Shown piece after piece: positions 1-5,321 of a stretch of 6,001 bases of DNA (position 1 is the stretch's first letter; every line of letters starts with the position of its first letter). Below the pieces are notes generated by a model, which was not told where the DNA came from, searched no databases, and worked only from the letters and a program-made list of their open reading frames with translations. The DNA is from Methanobacteriota archaeon (GTDB lineage Archaea > Hydrothermarchaeota > Hydrothermarchaeia > Hydrothermarchaeales > JAADFM01). The stretch spans positions 1 to 6,001 of the forward strand of contig JAADFM010000129.1 in assembly GCA_013152845.1 (NCBI GenBank). Reading direction: 5' to 3'. The translations under genes and the position numbers were made by a program.

Positions 1-428
1 CCAGGGAAGAGGCCAACGAGGTCCTCATGCTGAGCGGCATCAACAGCATCGCCAACAAGTTCCTGGAAATCATAAACGAGTCAGAGGAGGTCTACATGAC
101 CATCAACCGGGCCATCGAGGTCAAGGACATCTTCCTGGCCTTCCTGGAGAAGGCCGAGAACCGGGACGTCAGAATCAGGCTCATGATACCCGAGGGGGTG
201 GATATCCCGGATGAGGACCGGAAGAGGGCCGAGGGGATGGGCATGGAGATGCGCCACTACAAGAACCCGGTCTTCGACATGCTGGTGGCTGACCGGCGGG
301 ACGTCCTCATCGGCGTGCCGGACCCCCTAAGCGACGAGCTCTACCACTCCATCGGCATCTGGATTCGCAACCCCTCCTTCGCAGCGCCGGTCCATGACTC
401 CCTGGAGAGGCTGTGGGAAGGGGGATGA
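1..428 (+). CDS. TrmB-family transcriptional regulator, C-terminal part (5' truncated by window edge)
   Basis: The frame is open from base 3 to the TGA at 426-428, giving 141 visible residues with no start in the window. An ATG at 27 lies inside the frame but is preceded by in-frame coding sequence and has no SD, so it is probably internal. The visible part resembles the effector half of TrmB-type archaeal regulators. It has a helix and strand around EVYMTI, then an A(I)EVKDIFLAFLEKA helix followed by DVRIRLMIP, a pattern of these PLD-like C-terminal domains. It ends with IGIWIRNPSFA and a final helix. TrmB proteins pair an N-terminal winged helix (outside the window) with this domain, and many regulate sugar or metabolic genes. 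The gene converges on mqnC with a 32-bp gap, so it is not in the menaquinone operon. Any control of that operon is speculative. The family call is from sequence pattern memory; the ligand cannot be inferred. Confidence 0.72.
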   Translation, partial: REEANEVLMLSGINSIANKFLEIINESEEVYMTINRAIEVKDIFLAFLEKAENRDVRIRLMIPEGVDIPDEDRKRAEGMGMEMRHYKNPVFDMLVADRRDVLIGVPDPLSDELYHSIGIWIRNPSFAAPVHDSLERLWEGG

Positions 429-460
429 GGGCCGGAATTACCTGGCATGTAGAGCGGACC

Positions 461-1513
461 TTACCCTTCCAGGATATTGTACAGCGTATCCCTCCGGGCC
501 GCGGGCCTGCCGGTATCCCTTATCAACCGGATGATTTTCTCGGGCGCTATGTACTGGCTCACGGTCCCGGTGGCCCTGACCACGTTCTCCTCGATCATGG
601 TCCCCCCGAAGTCGTTGGCGCCGTAGAAAAGGGCCACCTGGGCCACCCTCGTCCCCTGGGTCACATGGGAGGCCTGGATGTTGGGGATGGCGCCGTGGAG
701 GAGTATCCTCGACAGGGCCACCACCTTCAGGTACTCGATGCCCGATGCCTTCCTTATCCCCTCCCTCCGGGCCAGGACCGTGTTGCCGGGCTGGAATGAC
801 CAGGGTATGAAGGCAGTAAAACCCCCGGTCTCCTCCTGTATCTCCCGGATGCGCAAGATATGCCTTACCCGCTCCTCCGGTCCCTCCCCCAGGCCGAAGA
901 CCATGGTTGCCGTTGTGGGGAGACCTATTTCATGGGCGGTGACCATGACCTCCTTCCACTCCTCCCAGGATATCTTGTTAGGGCTGACCTTCTTCCGCAC
1001 CCGGTCGTCAAGGATCTCCGCCCCACCTCCGGGGATGCTCTGGAGCCCGGCCTCCACCAGGCGCTCCAGGGTCTCCTTGAGGGAATTGCCCGATACCTTG
1101 GCCATGAACTGGATTTCGGCCGGGGAGAAGAAGTGGCGCTGGACGGATGGGAACCTCTTTCTCGTCTTCTCAAGCATCTCCTCGTAGTATTCCACCGGCA
1201 GGTCCGGGTTCAGACCCCCCTGCATCAGTATCTGAGTGGCCCCGAGCCTCACCGCCTCCCCTATCTTTTCCATGATCTCGTCAATGGAAAGGACGTAGGC
1301 GTCCTCTGCACCCCTGGACCGGTAAAAGGCGCAGAACCGGCATCGCGACACACAGACATTGGTGTAGTTGATGTTGCAGTCGATGACAAAGGTCACAAGG
1401 TCACCGCAGGCCTCCCTGCGCAGGCCATCGGCCATCTGGCCCAGGGTCTGGACATCCCTGTTGTAGAGTTCGAGGCCCTCCTCTATGCTGAACTCTTCAG
1501 GGAACACCTTCAC
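461..1513 (-). CDS. mqnC: MqnC, dehypoxanthinylfutalosine cyclase (radical SAM)
   Basis: This cytoplasmic radical SAM enzyme cyclises dehypoxanthinylfutalosine to cyclic dehypoxanthinylfutalosine in the futalosine menaquinone pathway. The 350 residues match the usual family length. The 4Fe-4S motif CX3CX2C is at C54, C58 and C61 inside the hallmark NINYTNVC...FCAFYR block. It is followed by MQGGLNPDLPVEYYEEML (about 97-114), FSPAEIQF, GGGAEILDDRVR with SPNK, and a terminal RRDTLYNIL tail, all typical of MqnC rather than MqnE. It is the last gene of the mqnE-mqnA-mqnC operon. The start given is a GTG overlapping the mqnA stop by 4 nt (GTGA). A second in-frame GTG at 1507-1505 (codon 3) sits 5 nt after the SD-like GAGGTG at 1518-1513, whereas the first is only 1 nt away from it. 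The true start may therefore be 1507, giving 348 residues. No damaged residue is apparent. Confidence 0.95.
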   Translation of the reverse strand: MKVFPEEFSIEEGLELYNRDVQTLGQMADGLRREACGDLVTFVIDCNINYTNVCVSRCRFCAFYRSRGAEDAYVLSIDEIMEKIGEAVRLGATQILMQGGLNPDLPVEYYEEMLEKTRKRFPSVQRHFFSPAEIQFMAKVSGNSLKETLERLVEAGLQSIPGGGAEILDDRVRKKVSPNKISWEEWKEVMVTAHEIGLPTTATMVFGLGEGPEERVRHILRIREIQEETGGFTAFIPWSFQPGNTVLARREGIRKASGIEYLKVVALSRILLHGAIPNIQASHVTQGTRVAQVALFYGANDFGGTMIEENVVRATGTVSQYIAPEKIIRLIRDTGRPAARRDTLYNILEG

Positions 1514-2340
1514 ACCTCGAATAGGTTTATCCCGGGCATTTCATCGAGGATGCCGAACCGGCGGGCCTGCCTGAAGTACTCTTCAAGCCCCTCCATCTCC
1601 TCTTTCCCCAGGGTGTAGTCCAGGGTTGTGAGGTGGCGCATCATGAAATCCATGGAGACGCCGAGTTCCCGCGCCAGGGTCGAAAAGAGGGGCCCCAGGT
1701 TCCGGTAGGCCAGCTCCCTGGACCTCCTCAGGGCATGGTAGAACTCCCTCACCTTCTCCGGCTCCCTTTCGGCGGCCTCTTTGGTGATAACCCAGAGGGC
1801 ATAGACCATCTTCTTCCCGGTGAGCCTGGCCCATTCCTCCCCCAGGTCGGCGATAAAGGTCCTTCCGTCATAGTTGGCCTTCAGTGCCTGGTCCCCGATG
1901 AGGAGGGCCGCATCCGAGATATCCAGCATGGAGTCGAGGTCGGGTTCCTCATGATGGATAATCTCTGCATGGATGTCCTTCCATTTGAGGATGATTTCGA
2001 GCAGGGCAGACGAACTCGCCGATGTCCCGGGCACCGTGACCCTTCTGGCTTCAAGTTCCCTCAAGCTCAGGATTTCGTCAGAGAAAAGCAGGATGCTCAT
2101 GGTCCTACCACGGGCGTTGATGCTGAAGTCGGGCAGTATGAGAAGGTCCCGGTGGTTCTGGGCATATATGATAGAGGATGTTGGGGCTATGTCCAGGGTC
2201 CCTTCCCTGAGCATCCGGCCCAAAGCAGGGGGGTGGCCGGTGTGGTAGCTTGCCCCGTTGGCGGTCACAAGACCCCTCTTTACGGCATAGAGGATGAAGT
2301 CCGTGTTCTTGAAGTGGGTGGTGCCGATGCGGAGAGACAA
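1510..2340 (-). CDS. mqnA: MqnA, chorismate dehydratase
   Basis: MqnA catalyses the first committed step of the futalosine route, dehydration of chorismate to 3-[(1-carboxyvinyl)oxy]benzoate, in the cytoplasm. The 276 residues have the two-lobed, periplasmic-binding-protein-like layout of the MqnA/MqnD family. They begin RIGTTHFKNTDF, then DIAPTSSIIYA (about 50-60), VTVPGTSASSSALL (101-114), the strongly characteristic LLIGDQAL (147-154), DLGEEW (165-170) and the ALWVITKEAA strand. There is no signal peptide, as expected for a soluble enzyme. The start is TTG at 2340-2338, supported by a strong SD, AGGAGG at 2354-2349, spaced 8 nt. There is no alternative ATG near the conserved N-terminus. 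The gene starts 3 nt after the mqnE stop and overlaps mqnC by 4 nt, so it is the middle gene of one operon. MqnA is distinguished from MqnD by the LLIGDQAL block and by the lack of the IHEG catalytic motif found in the gene at 3521. Confidence 0.93.
   Translation of the reverse strand: MSLRIGTTHFKNTDFILYAVKRGLVTANGASYHTGHPPALGRMLREGTLDIAPTSSIIYAQNHRDLLILPDFSINARGRTMSILLFSDEILSLRELEARRVTVPGTSASSSALLEIILKWKDIHAEIIHHEEPDLDSMLDISDAALLIGDQALKANYDGRTFIADLGEEWARLTGKKMVYALWVITKEAAEREPEKVREFYHALRRSRELAYRNLGPLFSTLARELGVSMDFMMRHLTTLDYTLGKEEMEGLEEYFRQARRFGILDEMPGINLFEV
1513..1518 (-). promoter_or_regulatory. Probable ribosome binding site for mqnC, inside the mqnA 3' end
   Basis: On the minus strand GAGGTG lies in the last two sense codons of mqnA. 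It matches part of the archaeal SD consensus GGAGGTGA. Its distance to the codon-3 GTG (1507) is 5 nt and to the codon-1 GTG (1513) about 1 nt or less, so it favours the inner start. The overlap suggests translational coupling of mqnA and mqnC. Confidence 0.45.
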
Positions 2341-2343
2341 TCC

Positions 2344-3463
2344 TTATGCCTCCTGGTAGGTCCTGATTATCTCGTGGGTGGTGGTGCGCTGGGCAGGGAC
2401 GAACCCTGCCTCCCGTATAAGCCCTATTATCTCGTCCCTGGGGGTGTACTCGGCGGTCCGGGCCCCAGCGGCATGGGTGATGCGCTCCTCCACCACGGTG
2501 CCGTCCAGGTCGTTGACGCCGTAATGGAGGCTTATCTGGGCGAGCTTTTTCCCTGTCATGACCCAGAAGGCCCTGATGTGGTCTATGTAACCAGAGAGCA
2601 TGATGCGGGAGACGGCTAAGGTCTTGAGGATGTCCACCCCCGAGGGACCCTCCTCCACCAGACCCTCTTTCTTCAGGGTGGTGTTGGCCGGGTGAAAGGG
2701 CAGGGGGATGAAGGCCTGGAAACCCCTGGTCTTTCTCTGGGCCTCCCGCAGCCTTATCAGGTGGTCCACCCGGTCCTCCTTTGTCTCGATATGGCCGAAG
2801 AGCATGGTGGCGTTGCTCTTGAGGTGGGCCGTAGCCATGACCTCCAGCCACTCCTGGCTGGAGGCCTTGTTGGGGCAGAGTTTCTCCCGCAGCTCGTCCT
2901 TTAGAATCTCGGCCCCGCCCCCGGGCAGGGACCCAAGGCCGGCATCCTTCAACTGCCTTAAAACCTCCTCCACCGAGAGGCCTGATATCTCGGAGAAGTA
3001 CTTAATTTCAGTGGCGGTGAAGGCCTGGAGGTGGAGGTGGGGGAACTCCTTTTTGATGCTTTCGAGCATCTCCACATAGAACTGGAAGGCTGGGGTGGTG
3101 GCTGCCCACGATGTGGAGCTCGGTAATCCCCAAGGAGGCGGTCTTTCTTATCCGGTCCATGATGTCATCCAGGGAGAGGGTATAGGCCCCGGGCTGGCCC
3201 TCCTCCCTGAAGTAGGCACAGAACCTGCACCCGGAAACGCAGACGTTGGTGTAGTTGATGTGGCGGTTGAGGACAAAGGTGACCACATCGCCGACGGCCC
3301 GTCTGCGCAGCTCGTCGGCCAGGGCGCCGATTAGGAAGAGATTGTCTGATTCGAAGAGGGCGATTCCATCCTCCCGCCTGAGCCCCTCACCGGCCAGGGC
3401 CTTTTCCGCAATCTCCTGGAGGCCGTCGTCCCCGCAGTCCCTTATCACCTCTTCGATAGTCAT
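2344..3463 (-). pseudogene. mqnE: MqnE, aminofutalosine synthase (radical SAM), interrupted by a frameshift
   Basis: MqnE couples the chorismate-derived enol ether to adenosine by radical addition, giving 6-amino-6-deoxyfutalosine. The gene is in two frames. The first (ATG 3463) runs about 127 good residues: CX3CX2C at C75, C79 and C82 in NYTNVCVSGCRFCAYF, then TELHIVGSHHPSLP, which is the MqnE-type version of the MqnC GGLNPDLP. It then continues out of family to a stop at 3008. The second frame resumes at TTC 3087-3085 with FQFYVEML and continues through LQAFTATEIKYFS, SLPGGGAEIL and a C-terminal AQRTTTHEI to the TAA at 2344-2346. The paralogue MqnC has P-x-L-P-x-x-Y-Y-x-E-M-L here. Restoring 5 nt (CTTCC, duplicating an adjacent unit) rebuilds this spacing and gives 374 residues, a normal length. 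As read, translation would end at 151 residues, without most of the barrel. It is either a sequencing or assembly error or a real lesion; its intact neighbours and undamaged second half favour error or a very recent event. No SD precedes the ATG, so it is probably leaderless. Confidence 0.9.
2349..2354 (-). promoter_or_regulatory. Shine-Dalgarno site deciding the TTG start of mqnA
   Basis: On the minus strand a consensus AGGAGG lies within the last codons of mqnE, just before its TAA stop at 2346-2344. It is followed by 8 nt and then TTG at 2340-2338. The quality and spacing support initiation at this rare codon and coupling of mqnA translation to mqnE. Confidence 0.7.
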
Positions 3464-3483
3464 CGGTTACCACTGTGTAGTAG

Positions 3484-3497
3484 TAATATATAAATAT
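3484..3497. promoter_or_regulatory. Shared divergent TATA-type promoter element (mqnE operon and mqnD)
   Basis: The 57-bp gap between the divergent ATGs of mqnE and mqnD contains a single AT-only run, TAATATATAAATAT, in otherwise GC-rich DNA. It fits an archaeal TATA box in both orientations. On the minus strand its centre lies about 27 nt from the mqnE ATG, so transcription would begin at or next to the start codon, giving a leaderless transcript. On the plus strand the centre lies about 30 nt from the mqnD ATG, which predicts a leader of only a few nucleotides. No second AT-rich box is present. This is pattern-based; no transcript data are available. Confidence 0.65.
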
Positions 3498-3508
3498 GAT
3501 GGATTTCC

Positions 3509-3516
3509 AAGGAGGG
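3509..3516 (+). promoter_or_regulatory. Shine-Dalgarno site of mqnD
   Basis: AAGGAGGG ends 4 nt before the ATG at 3521 and is a near-perfect match to the anti-SD complement, so it fixes the start. It lies so close to the TATA element that a start point about 26 nt from the TATA centre would fall within or just before this site. The message may therefore have an extremely short leader. Confidence 0.7.
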
Positions 3517-3520
3517 AGCC

Positions 3521-4342
3521 ATGAAAATCAGAGTGGCCCATTCACCGGATGCCGACGACGCCTTCATGTTCTATGCCCTGGCCCGGGATAGAATAGATAC
3601 AGGTCGATACGAATTCGAGCACGTCCTCTCGGACATCGAGACCCTGAACCAGGCAGCCCTTCGGGGGAAGTATGAGGTCAGCGCCGTCTCCATCCATGCA
3701 TATCCCTCGGTGGCTGAGAACTACGCCCTCATGACCTGCGGGGCCAGCATGGGCTACAGATACGGGCCGGTGGTGGTCTCCAGGGAGCCCCTGGAGGACC
3801 TGGAAGGCAGGGAGGTCGCCGTGCCCGGCCTCCTGACATCGGCCTGCCTGGCCTTAAAACTATATGAACCTGATATAAAGCCGAAGGTCATGGCCTTTGA
3901 CAAAATCATGGATGCGGTCCAGCGGGGCGAGGTCGAGGCAGGAGTCATCATCCACGAGGGCCAGCTCACCTATCAGGATACCAACCTTGAGAAGGTGGTG
4001 GACCTGGGGGAGTGGTGGTACGAAGAGACCGGGCTGCCCCTGCCACTGGGCGGGAATGTGGTCAGGAAGGACCTGGGAGAGAAGACCATGGATGAGGTGA
4101 CCGCCCTGGTGAGGGAGAGCATCGTCTATGCACTGGAGCACGAGGACGAGGCCCTGGACCATGCCATGAAGTACAGCGGCGGGCTTGAACGGGAGAAGGC
4201 CAGGAGGTTCGTCAGGATGTACGTCAATGATTTTACCGTGGACTACGGCGAGGACGGGAGGGAGGGGATAAGACAGTTCCTGGAAAGGGGAAGGGAGGCA
4301 GGGTTGATAGGGGAGAGGGTAGAGGTGGAGTTTGTGGGATGA
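3521..4342 (+). CDS. mqnD: MqnD, 1,4-dihydroxy-6-naphthoate synthase
   Basis: MqnD cleaves cyclic dehypoxanthinylfutalosine to 1,4-dihydroxy-6-naphthoate, the last step before prenylation. It is a soluble, periplasmic-binding-protein-like fold enzyme acting in the cytoplasm, with no signal peptide. The 273 residues match the family length. Visible signatures are HSPDADDAFMFYAL (7-20), EVSAVSIHAYP (52-62), GYRYGPVVVS (78-87), VPGLLTSA (101-108), and GVIIHEGQLTY (141-151) with the catalytic His145, the position known from the Thermus enzyme. DLGEWWYEETGLPLPLGG follows. The ATG is fixed by the strong SD at 3509-3516. It is divergent from the mqnE operon and shares its promoter region, so both halves of the pathway are probably transcribed together. 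It lies upstream of the MenA-like gene in the same direction, with a 54-bp gap that holds a separate TATA element. Confidence 0.95.
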   Translation: MKIRVAHSPDADDAFMFYALARDRIDTGRYEFEHVLSDIETLNQAALRGKYEVSAVSIHAYPSVAENYALMTCGASMGYRYGPVVVSREPLEDLEGREVAVPGLLTSACLALKLYEPDIKPKVMAFDKIMDAVQRGEVEAGVIIHEGQLTYQDTNLEKVVDLGEWWYEETGLPLPLGGNVVRKDLGEKTMDEVTALVRESIVYALEHEDEALDHAMKYSGGLEREKARRFVRMYVNDFTVDYGEDGREGIRQFLERGREAGLIGERVEVEFVG

Positions 4343-4350
4343 ACTATTCG

Positions 4351-4363
4351 TTAACTATATATA
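4351..4363 (+). promoter_or_regulatory. TATA-type promoter of the MenA-like prenyltransferase gene
   Basis: TTAACTATATATA lies 9 nt after the mqnD stop. A transcript starting about 26 nt beyond its centre would begin near 4383-4385, giving a leader of about 13 nt that contains the SD site and the ATG at 4397. There is no oligo-T tract or hairpin between mqnD and this box, so readthrough from mqnD is also possible. Confidence 0.6.
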
Positions 4364-4386
4364 CCACCGGTGAATGGTAATAATCC

Positions 4387-4392
4387 AGGTGA
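4387..4392 (+). promoter_or_regulatory. Shine-Dalgarno site deciding the ATG start at 4397
   Basis: AGGTGA is complementary to the 3' end of archaeal 16S rRNA and ends 4 nt before ATG 4397. The upstream in-frame GTG at 4370 has no SD and lies only about 7 nt past the TATA box, upstream of the predicted transcript start. It is therefore unlikely to be used. Confidence 0.65.
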
Positions 4393-4396
4393 GGCC

Positions 4397-5317
4397 ATGG
4401 CTGAGGCAAAGACATGGTTTGAGGAGACAAGACCCCAGTTCCTGTTACTGTCTGTGGTCCTGGTCATCTACGGGACCTCCATAGCCGTCTTCCAGGGTTA
4501 CTTCAATGCCCTGCATTTCGTCCTGGCCCTGGTGGGGCTGACCCTCATGCACATAAGCACCAACGTCTTGAACGACTACTTCGACTACAAATCCGGCATC
4601 GACCTCAGGACCCAGAGGACCCCCTTCAGCGGCGGCAGCGGTATCCTCCCTGCCGGCAGGCTCAGGCCCGAGTCCGTCTACAGGTTCGGTCTGGCTTCCC
4701 TGGCCCTGGGCCTTGCCATCGGGGCCTATTTCGTGTTCCTTGCCCGGTACCCGGTGGCCGGCAACCAGATGCAGCTTGCGGGCATCATCGTCATAGGTGC
4801 TGTAGCCGTCTACTTCTACAACACCCACCTGTCGAAGCTCATGCTCGGCGAGGTCTTTGCCGGGCTGGGCCTGGGCACCCTCCCTGTCATGGGAGCCTAC
4901 TTCGTCCAGACCGGGTTCTTCTCCCTGGAGGCCCTCATCGCCGCCATCCCCCCGGGAATACTGACCCACCACCTGCTGCTCCTCAACGAGTTCCCTGACG
5001 CCGAGGCGGACAGGATAGGGGGCAGGCGGCACATGGTCATCCTCCTGGGCAAGAAGCGCGCTGGGCAGGTATATGCGGTCCTTTTGCTCTTCATGTACCT
5101 CTGGATAATCGGGGCGGTGGGTGCGGGATACATGCCTGTCTTCGCACTTCTGGCCCTCCTCACCCTCCCCATGGCCAGGACCGCCGTCAGGGGTGCCCTA
5201 TACGACTACGACGACCCGCAGAAGTTCATCCCTGCCCAGGGAGCAAACGTCATGGTGAACCTCCTGACCCAGATACTACTGGCGGCTGGTTTCCTCATCG
5301 GATTCCTGGCGGCATAG
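4397..5317 (+). CDS. UbiA-superfamily prenyltransferase, MenA-like
   Basis: This is an integral membrane prenyltransferase expected to move a polyprenyl group from its diphosphate onto an aromatic ring. With the start at ATG 4397 it has 306 residues, normal for the family. About nine hydrophobic segments are visible (roughly 14-32, 40-58, 96-114, 127-141, 151-167, 178-194, 222-240, 243-258 and 285-304). The first Asp-rich, Mg-diphosphate-binding motif is NDYFDYKSGID (N59, D60, D63, D69), followed by FSGGSGILPAG, the MenA pattern. The second is NEFPDAEADRIGGRRH (D201, D205). These features place it nearer MenA (dihydroxynaphthoate prenyltransferases) than UbiA or MqnP. Next to mqnD, a role in menaquinone prenylation is the natural inference, but the neighbouring gene is an MqnP-type enzyme, so its substrate is open: it could act on another quinone or lipid. 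It has its own TATA box and SD, and it converges on the next gene with a 4-bp gap. Confidence 0.88.
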   Translation: MAEAKTWFEETRPQFLLLSVVLVIYGTSIAVFQGYFNALHFVLALVGLTLMHISTNVLNDYFDYKSGIDLRTQRTPFSGGSGILPAGRLRPESVYRFGLASLALGLAIGAYFVFLARYPVAGNQMQLAGIIVIGAVAVYFYNTHLSKLMLGEVFAGLGLGTLPVMGAYFVQTGFFSLEALIAAIPPGILTHHLLLLNEFPDAEADRIGGRRHMVILLGKKRAGQVYAVLLLFMYLWIIGAVGAGYMPVFALLALLTLPMARTAVRGALYDYDDPQKFIPAQGANVMVNLLTQILLAAGFLIGFLAA

Positions 5318-5321
5318 GTAT

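Noticed and set aside
429..460. Terminator between the convergent regulator gene and mqnC
   Set aside because: The 32-bp gap has no oligo-T run and no convincing hairpin. The 4-bp gap at 5318-5321 likewise cannot hold one.
860..2619. Long plus-strand open frames antisense to mqnC, mqnA and mqnE (for example 860-1618 and 1633-2619)
   Set aside because: They lie wholly opposite well-recognised genes, show low-complexity Gly/Pro/His/Arg-rich sequence with no family resemblance, and are expected shadows in GC-rich DNA.
2344..3075. Second half of mqnE as an independent gene starting at GTG 3075
   Set aside because: There is no SD before the GTG, the protein would lack the iron-sulfur cluster motif, and the coding similarity extends upstream of the GTG (FQFY) to the frameshift junction. 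It is the rest of mqnE.
3008..3082. Proline-rich C-terminal tail (PPPPPP) of the first mqnE frame as a real domain
   Set aside because: It is out-of-frame translation of DNA that encodes the conserved FPHLHLQAF region in the other frame.
1359..3260. 15-bp identical sequence at 1359-1373 and 3246-3260 as a possible repeat
   Set aside because: Both copies encode the same INYTN residues ahead of the radical SAM cysteines in the paralogues MqnC and MqnE, so this is protein-level conservation.
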